Virus record (IMG/VR): IMGVR_UViG_3300049726_000100
Coordinates: 1 to 64,000 of that record
Length of the DNA stretch: 64,000 nucleotides
Reading direction: 5' to 3' (one strand)
Origin: a virus
In this document: positions 9,871 through 18,388 of the stretch, piece by piece
Numbering within the stretch: position 1 is the stretch's first letter
Layout: each line of letters begins with the position of its first letter
Made by a program: the position numbers and the translations under genes
The notes under the pieces: generated by a model
Seen by the model: the letters and a program-made list of their open reading frames with translations, nothing else
Told to the model about the DNA's origin: nothing
Database searches by the model: none

Positions 9871-10562
9871 TTGAATTTTTTGTAATAACTTGTGATAAGT
9901 ATGTTCATTTAATGGAAGATTATGCTAAATTTTTTAATAAATATTGGAGTGATAATATTTTTGTAACTATTTTAGGTTACACATTGCCATCAAATGAATT
10001 ACCAAATAATTTTATTTTTCATTCATTGGGCGACCAAAATAATTTTGGAAGTTATTGGACAAATGCACTTATACCATATTTTGATAAAATTAAAAGTGAA
10101 TTTGTTTGTATATTATTAGATGATTTATTTTTTATTAGACCAACAGAAATTGAAAAATTGTTTAATGTATTTGATGAAGCAGAAATAGAAAAAAAACGAT
10201 TTGATAAATATATTCTTGGTGCACTTCCAAATAACATGTTAATTGGTTCTTCACAATTTACTAATAGTTCATTATCACTTCATAAAGAAATGGACTACAG
10301 AACAACATTGAAACCATCAATTTGGAGAACAGAATATTTTAAAAAAATGTTAAAACCGAATTATACTGCATGGGATTTTGAAATTAATAATATGCAAGAA
10401 AGTAAAAATGATAATTCTATAGTAATTTGTCATAAGATGGTTGATTTGACAATACAATTAAATATTTATGAAAAAGGATGGTTTAATTATAAAGATTATG
10501 AAAATAAAAAACATCTAATTTGTGCAATAGATGATGAATTACTTAATAAATATAAAAAATGA
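9867..10562 (+). CDS. GT-A-like glycosyltransferase, 231 aa
   Basis: The protein starts MIEFFVITCDKYVHLME and has the acidic LLDDLFFIRP motif about a third of the way in, which fits the metal-binding site of a GT-A transferase. It is short for the family, but the core is present. Overlapping start and stop codons (ATGA) on both sides place it firmly in the operon. The call rests on fold-type motifs and context, and donor and acceptor are unknown. Confidence 0.6.
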   Translation: MIEFFVITCDKYVHLMEDYAKFFNKYWSDNIFVTILGYTLPSNELPNNFIFHSLGDQNNFGSYWTNALIPYFDKIKSEFVCILLDDLFFIRPTEIEKLFNVFDEAEIEKKRFDKYILGALPNNMLIGSSQFTNSSLSLHKEMDYRTTLKPSIWRTEYFKKMLKPNYTAWDFEINNMQESKNDNSIVICHKMVDLTIQLNIYEKGWFNYKDYENKKHLICAIDDELLNKYKK

Positions 10563-11323
10563 ATATTTTAATAACATATCCACATGGTTTGGGGGATTGT
10601 TTGATGCTAACTCCATCATTAAGAGAATGGTATAGAAAAAATAATACAAGGGTTAATGTTGCAATAATGAAAAGATTTGAATCTTCTAAAATTTTTGCAA
10701 ATAATCCATATGTGGATAAAATATTTTATGTACAAGACCCTTGGAATGATTATGATAATGCAAATATTGGTTTCGTTGAAGTAGAAAAAGCTGGAGAAAT
10801 AATTGCAGCACAAAATGATTTAATTTCAATATTTTTAAATCAACCACCACCAATACATAAGATATTTAAAAATGCAGGATTACTTGGATTGACTTTAGAA
10901 TCGACACATATTGATATATTTATTTCTGATGAAGAAAAAAAGATTACTAATGAAATTATTAATAAATATGTTGGATTAAATCCGTTTGGTTTTATACAAA
11001 CAACAACTGGTGCAGGTGTTACTAAAGATTTACCTAATGGATTTGGTGAAAAATGGTTGAGAAAAGAAAAGAATTTAAAATATTTTATCGAAATTGGTAA
11101 AACTTTTAAATATGATGAATACAATATTAATATTCAATTTGAAATATTACGTAGAGCATCTGCAGTTTGTATTCCAGATTCAGTTTTTTATCATGCATGT
11201 AGTGGATTAGATAAAAATATTGATTTTGTTTATTTTGGAAGAGGTGTTGATGTATATAATAGAGTAAGAAATCTAAATAATAAAATAACAGAGAATGTAA
11301 ATTATTCAATACCAAACATATGA
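10559..11323 (+). CDS. GT9-like glycosyltransferase, 254 aa
   Basis: MNILITYPHGLGDCLMLTP is a clear GT9 N-terminus (compare ADP-heptose:LPS heptosyltransferases). The C-terminal part has ASAVCIPDSVFYHACSGL at the place of the nucleotide-sugar site. At 254 residues it is shorter than typical members (about 320-350), with a compressed middle. It overlaps both neighbours by 4 bases. Confidence 0.7.
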   Translation: MNILITYPHGLGDCLMLTPSLREWYRKNNTRVNVAIMKRFESSKIFANNPYVDKIFYVQDPWNDYDNANIGFVEVEKAGEIIAAQNDLISIFLNQPPPIHKIFKNAGLLGLTLESTHIDIFISDEEKKITNEIINKYVGLNPFGFIQTTTGAGVTKDLPNGFGEKWLRKEKNLKYFIEIGKTFKYDEYNINIQFEILRRASAVCIPDSVFYHACSGLDKNIDFVYFGRGVDVYNRVRNLNNKITENVNYSIPNI

Positions 11324-11904
11324 TACCAATATTAGATATACGACATGTTTCAATAATAGATGCATTACCAATATATAATACTGAAAAAGAAGTATTAACT
11401 GTTGGATGCGGTGATTGTAAAATTGATTATCATCTAATTAAAATGAATTATAAAGTATATTCGACAGATTATCAAACAGCAGAAAAGTTTAGAAAAAATA
11501 TGGAAGAATATTTTTCCATATTAAATTACTATCACAGTAATATATTTAATCTCAATTCATTTCCAATTCAAAATGCTGAAAGTGTAATATGTTCTGAAGT
11601 TTTAGAACATTTAATTAATTATAAGGAAGCATTTATGAATTTATTGACATTAACAAGAAAGAGATTAATTATTACAATTCCTTTTGAACAATCATATAAT
11701 GATTCTGCCCCACTACCGGAAGGTCATTGTAATTTTTGGTCAGATTCTATATCAATTGGTTATAAAGATATTCATGAATTTATTGAGATGGCAAAGCCAT
11801 ATGCAATATCAATTCAAAAAATTAGAACAAAAGAATTGGATATACAAATGGGACAGTATGATTATTTTATAATAATTGATAAAAATCAAAAATATAATAA
11901 TTGA
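11320..11904 (+). CDS. Class I SAM-dependent methyltransferase, 194 aa
   Basis: The SAM-binding motif LTVGCGDCKIDY lies at residues 26-37. It is followed by an acidic STDY segment and by VICSEVLEHL, the typical post-motif of Methyltransf_11 enzymes. It probably methylates a sugar or small molecule within the glycan operon. Its start overlaps the preceding stop (ATGA), and the next ATG is 1 base beyond its TGA. Confidence 0.75.
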   Translation: MIPILDIRHVSIIDALPIYNTEKEVLTVGCGDCKIDYHLIKMNYKVYSTDYQTAEKFRKNMEEYFSILNYYHSNIFNLNSFPIQNAESVICSEVLEHLINYKEAFMNLLTLTRKRLIITIPFEQSYNDSAPLPEGHCNFWSDSISIGYKDIHEFIEMAKPYAISIQKIRTKELDIQMGQYDYFIIIDKNQKYNN

Positions 11905-11905
11905 G

Positions 11906-12469
11906 ATGCAATTACATGAATTAAATGAAATATTTCTAATGATAAATAAATCTAAAAATGATTTTGATTTATTTCTTGAAACAGGTACATTAATAGGCGA
12001 TACCATTAATAATATTAAATCGGAATTTCAACAATTAGTTTCAATAGAAATTGTTGAAAATCTTTATAAAGTATCAAAGGAAAGATTTATTAATGAAAAT
12101 AAAATTGAAATAATTTGGGGTGATTCAGTTGTAGAAATGCCTAAATTAATTAATAGATTTAATGATAAACGAATTATATTTTTTTTAGATGGGCATTATT
12201 CGGCAGGTACTACTGGTAAGGGGGATAAAGATGTTCCATTAATAGAAGAATTAATAATTATTGAGGAAAAATATATTAATGATGGTTTAATAATTATTGA
12301 TGATGCTGATTTGTTTGAATTTGTTGATTCTCAAGTATCATGGACAGGAATAAATGAAAAAAATATATTAGATGTATTGAAAAATAGAATTATTAGTTAT
12401 TTTTACATGCCAGATGTTAGGTCAAATAAAAAAAGATTAATAATTAAATTAGATAGTAAATATAATTAA
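11906..12469 (+). CDS. Methyltransferase-like protein, 187 aa
   Basis: ATG at 11906 sits next to the upstream stop; upstream in-frame codons would overlap the previous gene. Visible motifs are FLETGTLIGDT (SAM-loop position), VSIEIVENLY, FFLDGHYSAGTTGKG and LIIIDDADLFE. This is the layout of class I methyltransferases related to the C-terminal domain of the 836-residue fusion. The substrate is unknown. Confidence 0.6.
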   Translation: MQLHELNEIFLMINKSKNDFDLFLETGTLIGDTINNIKSEFQQLVSIEIVENLYKVSKERFINENKIEIIWGDSVVEMPKLINRFNDKRIIFFLDGHYSAGTTGKGDKDVPLIEELIIIEEKYINDGLIIIDDADLFEFVDSQVSWTGINEKNILDVLKNRIISYFYMPDVRSNKKRLIIKLDSKYN

Positions 12470-12471
12470 GT

Positions 12472-12759
12472 ATGTTAATTTATGTAGATGTTGATGGCAC
12501 AATATGTGATACCAAAGGCGGTTATATGAATGCCAAACCAATTAAAGAGAATATAGATAAAATTAATAAACTTTATGATGAAGGTAATATTATTGTCTAC
12601 TGGACTTCCAGAGGTAAAAACACAGGTATTGATTGGTCAGAACTAACTGGTCAACAATTAACTGTTTGGGGTTGCAAATTTCATGATGTCATTATGAATT
12701 CAAAACCCGCTTATGATTTATTAATTGATGATAAAAGTAAAAGAATTGAAGAATTATGA
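12472..12759 (+). CDS. HAD-superfamily phosphatase-like protein, 95 aa
   Basis: The HAD motif I DVDGTICDT is at residues 6-14, with D6 and D8 as candidate nucleophile and acid. It is followed by VYWTSRGKNTG (motif II Ser/Thr position) and a C-terminal LLIDDKSKR (motif IV). At 95 residues it is a minimal, capless HAD protein, similar to small sugar-phosphate phosphatase relatives in phages. It is the last gene of the glycan operon, 2 bases after the previous stop. Confidence 0.7.
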   Translation: MLIYVDVDGTICDTKGGYMNAKPIKENIDKINKLYDEGNIIVYWTSRGKNTGIDWSELTGQQLTVWGCKFHDVIMNSKPAYDLLIDDKSKRIEEL

Positions 12760-12771
12760 ATATTTTATTAA

Positions 12772-12780
12772 AGTATTTAT
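12772..12780 (+). promoter_or_regulatory. AGTATTTAT late-type motif
   Basis: One of a dozen near-identical sites in the window. It lies 26 bases before the ATG at 12798. Confidence 0.5.
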
Positions 12781-12797
12781 TATTAAAAAAATAGAAT

Positions 12798-13448
12798 ATG
12801 AAAATTGCTAATGTTATTTTTGAAAAAGAATTAGTAAATCATACAAGGGTTGAATATGTAAATTATTATAATGAATCTATTATATATGATACATTAGACA
12901 AAACCATGCCAACATTATATGTGGGTTGGTCATTTATGAAAGCCTGTAATCCCGATAATTTAATAATTCAAAATGCAGATATTCTTAAGAAAAGAATCAT
13001 AACCAATGAATTATATTGGGAATGTAATTTTGAGGAAGGTAAAGCATCACATGTTAAAGGAGTTGATTCTTTTGTAAATTTTGCACCACAATTTTATTTT
13101 ACACCAAAATATTCTTATGTTAATTTAGACCCCGTTTTCTTTCAATTAAAAGATGTTCAAGACATAATTGATGTTATTCCTAAAAGTATTGACAAATATT
13201 ATTTTTTAAAAAATAGTATGTTATATATTTTATGCGATAAAAAAATATATGGTCTTAATTTTGATATGTATCGATTTTTTAAATTTGATGTTGATAAATT
13301 AATAATAGAAATTGAAAAACTAACATTTAACGGTAATTCAGAGAATTATAGTTGTATATGTGATATAGATGGTTCGATATACGAAAAATATTATAAAATT
13401 TTTCCAAACTTTGAATTATTAAAAAGGTATATTGTAATAATAATATAA
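12798..13448 (+). CDS. Hypothetical protein with altered C-terminus, 216 aa
   Basis: The family is unknown. The protein is soluble and aromatic-rich, with no motif I can name. The gene is preceded by an AGTATTTAT site. Its last residues, KIFPNFELLKRYIVIII, are closely matched by an orphan open segment at 14296-14361 (KIFPNFTLLKRYLVVILSK) lying beyond the GIY-YIG endonuclease gene. This suggests that the endonuclease arrived together with a divergent copy of this gene's 3' end, leaving the original end stranded downstream. A terminator follows at 13470. Confidence 0.65.
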   Translation: MKIANVIFEKELVNHTRVEYVNYYNESIIYDTLDKTMPTLYVGWSFMKACNPDNLIIQNADILKKRIITNELYWECNFEEGKASHVKGVDSFVNFAPQFYFTPKYSYVNLDPVFFQLKDVQDIIDVIPKSIDKYYFLKNSMLYILCDKKIYGLNFDMYRFFKFDVDKLIIEIEKLTFNGNSENYSCICDIDGSIYEKYYKIFPNFELLKRYIVIII

Positions 13449-13469
13449 AAATAAATTAAAAAATTTATA

Positions 13470-13504
13470 AACCGTTAGTATTTATTTAAACTAACGGTTT
13501 TTTT
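13470..13504 (+). terminator. Rho-independent terminator with embedded AGTATTTAT site
   Basis: AACCGTTAGT and ACTAACGGTT form a perfect 10-bp stem followed by a T run. The loop-side sequence AGTATTTAT (13477-13485) is the late-type motif, 28 bases before the next ATG, so the terminator may double as the promoter of the endonuclease gene. Confidence 0.85.
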
Positions 13505-14272
13505 ATGAAAAAATATAAAAAGTGGGATGTTGATTCTTCATTATTGGAAGTAAAAAAATATAATAATAGAAACGATTTTTATAAAAAATCTTCAAGAGCA
13601 TATGAGATATTGAGAAAAAATAATTTATTGAATATTGGATGTAGTCATATGAAAAAACCATATTATTCTGCTATTAAATGGAGTATAAATAAATGTAAAA
13701 AAAATGCAAAGAAATATAATTCTCGAATAGAATTTCAAAAAAATGATAAGAAGGCATATGAGGCAGCAAAAAATCATAGATGGCTTGATGAAATTTGTCA
13801 GCACATGCAATTTAAAAAATTACCGAATGGATATTGGAATAATATAAAAAATTGTAAACAAAGAGCATTACAATATAACACAAAAACAGAATTTATAAAA
13901 AAGTCGCCTCACGTATATTATATTTCGTTAAAAAACAAATGGCTTGACGAAATTTGTCAACATATGATTCCAATTGGAAGTAAATATAAAAGATGTATAT
14001 ATTCATATGAATTTTCTGATAATCATGTTTATGTTGGGTTAACATATAATTTAATTAAAAGAGAATATAATAGAAATTCTGATGAAAAAGATAGTGTTAC
14101 AATACATATAAGAAAAACCGGAATAATACCAATTAGAAAACAATTGACGAATTATATTTCAGTTAATGAGGCAATTAAATTAGAGGGAGATTTTCTTAAA
14201 AAATATATATTAGAGGGTTGGATACCATTAAATAGAAATAAAACTGGCGGTATTGGTGGTAGTTCTTTTTAA
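13505..14272 (+). CDS. GIY-YIG homing endonuclease, 255 aa
   Basis: Three N-terminal repeats of about 45 residues share the pattern of a basic helix, F-x-K, a Tyr/Ala helix, then WLDEICQHM; they probably bind DNA. The GIY-YIG nuclease core follows, with CIYSYEF (164) for GIY, VYVGLT (175) for YIG, a downstream Arg and Glu (LEGDFL), and a C-terminal NRNKTGGIGG. It is a free-standing mobile gene whose ATG abuts the T-tract of a terminator, as in the related gene at 23509. The flanking duplication (see 14296) marks it as an insertion. Confidence 0.75.
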   Translation: MKKYKKWDVDSSLLEVKKYNNRNDFYKKSSRAYEILRKNNLLNIGCSHMKKPYYSAIKWSINKCKKNAKKYNSRIEFQKNDKKAYEAAKNHRWLDEICQHMQFKKLPNGYWNNIKNCKQRALQYNTKTEFIKKSPHVYYISLKNKWLDEICQHMIPIGSKYKRCIYSYEFSDNHVYVGLTYNLIKREYNRNSDEKDSVTIHIRKTGIIPIRKQLTNYISVNEAIKLEGDFLKKYILEGWIPLNRNKTGGIGGSSF

Positions 14273-14295
14273 TAAAATCAAGAAATGTGAATTTG

Positions 14296-14361
14296 AATTA
14301 TAAAATATTCCCAAATTTTACTCTTCTTAAAAGATATCTTGTTGTGATATTGTCAAAATGA
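14296..14361 (+). pseudogene. Orphan 3' end of the 12798 gene
   Basis: An in-frame segment encodes NYKIFPNFTLLKRYLVVIL and ends in TGA at 14359-14361. It matches the C-terminus of the 12798 protein (KIFPNFELLKRYIVIII) at most positions, but has no start codon. I read it as the ancestral 3' end displaced by the endonuclease gene. Confidence 0.7.
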
Positions 14362-14370
14362 TTATAAGAT

Positions 14371-14379
14371 AGTATTTAT
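14371..14379 (+). promoter_or_regulatory. AGTATTTAT late-type motif
   Basis: Same motif as at 12772, 27 bases before the ATG at 14398. It probably starts the transcript of the 14398-18177 group. Confidence 0.55.
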
Positions 14380-14397
14380 TATTAAAAAATAAGTACT

Positions 14398-14592
14398 ATG
14401 GAAAATAAAGTAGAAAAAGCACTTGAAGATTTTGTTGAAACTCTTAAAACTGATGAAGAATTAGAAGAAAAAGCAAAACTTGATAAGATTAAAAAAGTTG
14501 TTCTCGATGAAAGAGACGGTCTTATTATTGAACGTATTGATAAACAGTTCGTTACATCGGATGGAAGACAATTACTTAGAGAAGTATATTAA
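14398..14592 (+). CDS. Small acidic protein, 64 aa
   Basis: A short, highly charged protein with an N-terminal acidic helix (residues 1-30) and a C-terminal part ending SDGRQLLREVY. It is the first gene after a late-type motif and sits 14 bases before a putative morphogenesis gene, so a virion or assembly role is possible. No family is recognised. Confidence 0.6.
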   Translation: MENKVEKALEDFVETLKTDEELEEKAKLDKIKKVVLDERDGLIIERIDKQFVTSDGRQLLREVY

Positions 14593-14606
14593 AAATATTC
14601 ATTAAA

Positions 14607-15329
14607 ATGAAAAATGAAAATTTAATTAATCTTTCAGAAGAAATAAGAAAGATTAACTATCGTGTTGATTATAAAATCAACGAATCCCCTAAATATCGTC
14701 CATTAGTTAGTAGTAATGAGGAATTTGATAAAGTTCCTATATTAACAAATGAAGCTGGTGAACAAGAAGATGCAGAAAAACCGGGTGGTGGAGAACAACC
14801 TCCAGCACCTTCAAATGACCAACCTATTGGTACTGATGCACCAATACCTGCTTTTGATAAAACAGGTGGTGATAGTGGTGAAATTCCAGCAGAACCTATG
14901 ACTGGTGAACCCTCAGACCTTATGGCGAATCCAATGGGTGCTCCTGAACCTGATAATCAGGTTAATGACGTTCAAAATGAAATTATAAAACACAATATTG
15001 AAGCCATGAAAAGTATTCATGACCAATTAGAAGGTTTGAATAATGTTGTTCAAGGTATAAATACTAAATTAGAAGCACTTAATGCAGATGTTCAGGAAGT
15101 TCGAGAACCAACTAATTCTGAAAAGTTAATGAACAAAACCAATGTAAGTTATCCATATTATTTTAATTTAAATGATTTTTGGTCGGGAAATTGGTTTAAT
15201 GAAAAACGTAATCAGGAAATGGAAAAGGGTATAAAAGAATTACCTGATGGTACATTTGTTGCAGATTTTGATGATTTGCCACAAAAGTCTAAAACAGATG
15301 TGCAAAATAGTTTTAATGACATGATTTAA
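14607..15329 (+). CDS. Acidic Pro/Gly-rich protein with coiled coil, 240 aa
   Basis: Residues 50-110 are low-complexity and rich in Pro, Gly, Glu and Asp. Residues 115-160 form a predicted coiled coil (repeated hydrophobics in IEAMKSIHDQLEGLNNVV). The C-terminal 70 residues look globular, with FNLNDFWSGNWF. This layout is common in phage scaffold and capsid-assembly proteins, and the neighbours (metallopeptidase and a large acidic protein) fit that view. No specific family is recognised. Confidence 0.6.
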   Translation: MKNENLINLSEEIRKINYRVDYKINESPKYRPLVSSNEEFDKVPILTNEAGEQEDAEKPGGGEQPPAPSNDQPIGTDAPIPAFDKTGGDSGEIPAEPMTGEPSDLMANPMGAPEPDNQVNDVQNEIIKHNIEAMKSIHDQLEGLNNVVQGINTKLEALNADVQEVREPTNSEKLMNKTNVSYPYYFNLNDFWSGNWFNEKRNQEMEKGIKELPDGTFVADFDDLPQKSKTDVQNSFNDMI

Positions 15330-15331
15330 TA

Positions 15332-15784
15332 ATGAGAATTTTTCATCAATATGGCTCAAAGGATAGACTTTTTGAAATGATGCAAAAAGTTGGTCGAATG
15401 GGATTGAATGAAGCATTGCTTCCTAAAGAAAAAAGAATAGCAATAATTAATGACTTTATTAAATTTGTTGATAAAAAATTAAAATTAGATAAAGATTTAC
15501 CAGAAATTGTGTTATCTAATGATGAAAAAGAAGCACAAGAAATGCATTCTTTTGGAAAGAATACACCAGAGATAAAAAAAATTAGAATTGTTATTGCTAA
15601 TAGAAATTTAGCAGATATTTTGAGAACATTAGTGCATGAGTTAATACATTATAGACAATATTTAGATGGAAGATTAACTTCAAGTTCAAATGATACTGGT
15701 AGTCCTGAAGAAAATGAAGCGAATGCACTTGCAGGTGCATTAATGAGAGAATTCGGTAAAATGAATTCAATAATTTTTGAATAA
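15332..15784 (+). CDS. Zinc metallopeptidase-like protein (HExxH), 150 aa
   Basis: LVHELIHYRQ gives the HExxH zinc motif (H102, E103, H106). The downstream PEENEANALAG can supply the third, glutamate ligand, as in small gluzincin/SprT-like peptidases. It may process virion proteins during assembly, by analogy with prohead proteases, although those are usually serine enzymes. Its first 27 residues (RIFHQYGSKDRLFEMMQKV) match the N-terminus of the next protein (KILTQVGSKERFLEMYQRV). It follows the previous stop by 2 bases. Confidence 0.7.
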   Translation: MRIFHQYGSKDRLFEMMQKVGRMGLNEALLPKEKRIAIINDFIKFVDKKLKLDKDLPEIVLSNDEKEAQEMHSFGKNTPEIKKIRIVIANRNLADILRTLVHELIHYRQYLDGRLTSSSNDTGSPEENEANALAGALMREFGKMNSIIFE

Positions 15785-15795
15785 AAATATTTAAT

Positions 15796-18177
15796 ATGAA
15801 AATACTTACGCAAGTTGGTAGTAAAGAAAGATTTCTTGAAATGTACCAAAGGGTTAATAAAATACAATTGAATGAAGAAATTGTACAAAACAATAATTCA
15901 AATTCAGTTCTTGAAAATGCATTTCAAGAATTAAAAAACAATCAATTAAATATTCAACATACAAATAATCAAGTTAGTGGTGATGAAAGTTTTGTTGAAA
16001 TAATTGGCACTGATAAAGGTGGTAATAATGTAAATTTCAAATTCAAAGTTACTTCAAGTCAAAGTGAACAAGATGGGGTATTTAATGTTGATTCAGCACA
16101 ATTAGATGGTTTCACATTTAATACAAAAGGTGGTGGTCAAACTATTGAAATGGATGTAAATGCATTGAAACAATTTAATGCTCAACATGGTCAAGAATTA
16201 GTTGATATTGTTAGTGAATTTGTTGATGTTGAATCTGAACAACCTGAAGTTGATGAACTTTATGAAGAAGCTATAAAAAAAATTGATTCTTATCCATTTG
16301 GTGCTAAAAATAGAGAAGGAATGCAAATACTTAAAGCATATGCAGATGAAAAACCAACAAATCCTGAAGTAAGAGTTAATTCACCTGAATTGGAAAAATA
16401 TGTAAGTGAAATACAGGAATATAATCCTGAAGAAGAACAACCTGAAGGAGATGTTTTGGATTTGCCACCAGATTATAGTGATACAGATATTTCTACTGAT
16501 GATGAACCAGATATTGTTAATCCAGATAATATTAAACCATCAGAACCCGATGAACCAATTTCTCCAGAAAAGGAAAAAATAATTATGCAAGCATATGATA
16601 ATTTGATTGCAAAAGGTGTTTCTGCACCAACAGTAAATCAAATATTGGCAGAAATTGATAAAATAAATCCACCTGCTTTAGAAAAACCAGACCCTGAAAG
16701 TCATATGGCTGCTGGAAAGAAAAGAGTTTATCCAAGTATGGCTGAACCATTTTTAGAAAATTTAGATGCAACAAATTTACTTTCAAGAACTTATGAACAA
16801 CAATTAAGTCCAGAAAAGAAAAAAATAATAATTAATAATGCTGAAACATATATTGATATGCAATTAGGTGCTAAAAAATTTCAAACATCAAAAGAAGATT
16901 ATATTGCAATGGTTAAAAACGTGGCATTGGAAATATATAATGCGAGTTTAGCAAAATTAAATGAAACAGATTATCCAGAAGAAATGGGTATTCCAAAAGA
17001 AATTAAAACAATAACAAAATATCCAAAACCGAAAAAAAAACATAAAATAAAAAAATTAAAAATTAAAACTGGTGTTAGTGAAAGTACTGACCAAGATAAA
17101 TATGAAGATATTGTTTTTTTACAAGGTGATGAAGCATATCAACCTTTGGAAATACTTAGTACAAAAGGTAAAGATGCTGCATTAGAATATTTAAAACAAT
17201 GGCATTATCCCGGAGAACATCAAGGTAGTCAAGAATTAGGACATGGCACTGGTGACCAAACTTATGAAAAAGATGGTTATATTATGTCATGGAATTCAAG
17301 TATTGGTTATATTGGTTTACAATATGATTTATCGAAGTTAAATGAAGATGATGAACAAATGTCACATCAGTCATTTGATAATGAAGAACCAAATATTGAA
17401 CAACTTGCAAAAGAAAAAGAAGAACAAGGTGAAATTATTCAAGGTGGTAAGGGTGATGGTAAATCTCTACTTGAATTTGACCCAGACCAAGTAACAAAGG
17501 GTTTGGAAGTTGAAAAAGAACATACTGATGACCCATTAGTTGCAATTGAAATTGTATTAGACCATCTTACTGAAAATCCTGAATATTATACTGTTAAAGA
17601 TACTCCACAAGATTCTGCACAAGCTGAAGCAGCAAAAGATGCTGAAGAAGGAAATGAAGAAAATGGTTTAACAAATCCAGATATGGACATGGGTTCACCA
17701 GTTGAATTTGCAAAAAAATTTAATAATGAACCAGATGATAAAGAAATGACTGATGTTTTGCTTGGATATGAACCAAAAAATGTTGGAGATAATATTGGAG
17801 ATGATGAAACTCCTAAAGCCCTTACAATTAAAGAAGATAGTGAAAGTGAATTAAAGCAAAAAGACCCAGCAACGTGGCATCAAATTCAAATTGCAAAAAA
17901 GACAATAAAAATGCCGGGTGCTATGGCTAATGTTATGGGTGGAATGACAAAAGAAGAAGCAAGAGAAATATTAGCTAAACGTGGTATTAAAGTAGAAGAA
18001 AATATTATTGGTGCAAGTAGTGCAAAATCAGTGGTCGGTTCAAATTCAAATGTTGAAGCAGAAAATGCCGATAGTTTGAAAAAATATCAAGAATATCAAA
18101 AAAAAGATTTTAATTCTTTAAAAGATAATGAAAAAGAAGAATTTTTTGAACTTTGGAATAAATATAAAAATACTTAA
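15796..18177 (+). CDS. Large acidic virion-type protein with DUF5661-like segment, 793 aa
   Basis: The N-terminus shares the GSKxRxxEMxQxV motif with the preceding metallopeptidase. Residues about 130-290 are acidic and Pro-rich. There is a Lys-rich stretch near 410-430. EHTDDPLVAIEIVLDHL near 575 resembles the DUF5661 motif found in phage structural and scaffold proteins. The C-terminus has long charged helices. It is probably a scaffold or capsid-associated multi-domain protein. It ends 50 bases inside the next, lipoprotein-like frame. Confidence 0.6.
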   Translation: MKILTQVGSKERFLEMYQRVNKIQLNEEIVQNNNSNSVLENAFQELKNNQLNIQHTNNQVSGDESFVEIIGTDKGGNNVNFKFKVTSSQSEQDGVFNVDSAQLDGFTFNTKGGGQTIEMDVNALKQFNAQHGQELVDIVSEFVDVESEQPEVDELYEEAIKKIDSYPFGAKNREGMQILKAYADEKPTNPEVRVNSPELEKYVSEIQEYNPEEEQPEGDVLDLPPDYSDTDISTDDEPDIVNPDNIKPSEPDEPISPEKEKIIMQAYDNLIAKGVSAPTVNQILAEIDKINPPALEKPDPESHMAAGKKRVYPSMAEPFLENLDATNLLSRTYEQQLSPEKKKIIINNAETYIDMQLGAKKFQTSKEDYIAMVKNVALEIYNASLAKLNETDYPEEMGIPKEIKTITKYPKPKKKHKIKKLKIKTGVSESTDQDKYEDIVFLQGDEAYQPLEILSTKGKDAALEYLKQWHYPGEHQGSQELGHGTGDQTYEKDGYIMSWNSSIGYIGLQYDLSKLNEDDEQMSHQSFDNEEPNIEQLAKEKEEQGEIIQGGKGDGKSLLEFDPDQVTKGLEVEKEHTDDPLVAIEIVLDHLTENPEYYTVKDTPQDSAQAEAAKDAEEGNEENGLTNPDMDMGSPVEFAKKFNNEPDDKEMTDVLLGYEPKNVGDNIGDDETPKALTIKEDSESELKQKDPATWHQIQIAKKTIKMPGAMANVMGGMTKEEAREILAKRGIKVEENIIGASSAKSVVGSNSNVEAENADSLKKYQEYQKKDFNSLKDNEKEEFFELWNKYKNT

Positions 18178-18349
18178 TATTATATTAATTATATTATTTG
18201 TATTTTTATTAATTGGATGTCATTCAAAAAAAAATACATCACAATATACAGCACGTAAAAATTATTCTAAAACCGTAAATAAAATTCATAAGGATGTTTC
18301 AAAACATAAAAAGCAGCACAGGAAACAAGAAATAATTGTTTTTGAATAA
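18128..18349 (+). CDS. Small lipoprotein, possible outer spanin, 73 aa
   Basis: Lys-rich start, hydrophobic segment (residues 13-29) and a lipobox-like LLIGC with Cys31. The mature part is short, basic and polar (many Lys, His and Gln). It starts inside the 3' end of the 15796 gene in another frame (50-base overlap). Small lipoproteins in phages are often Rz1-like outer spanins or exclusion proteins. No inner spanin is visible next to it, so the spanin role is only a suggestion. Confidence 0.5.
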   Translation: MKKKNFLNFGINIKILNIILIILFVFLLIGCHSKKNTSQYTARKNYSKTVNKIHKDVSKHKKQHRKQEIIVFE

Positions 18350-18355
18350 AAAAAT

Positions 18356-18388
18356 AAAGACTACTTAATAGTAGTCTTTATTGTTTTC
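18356..18388. terminator. Bidirectional terminator
   Basis: AAAGACTAC-TTAATA-GTAGTCTTT forms a 9-bp stem followed by a T-rich tail. It separates the rightward lipoprotein gene from the convergent leftward nuclease gene. Confidence 0.75.
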
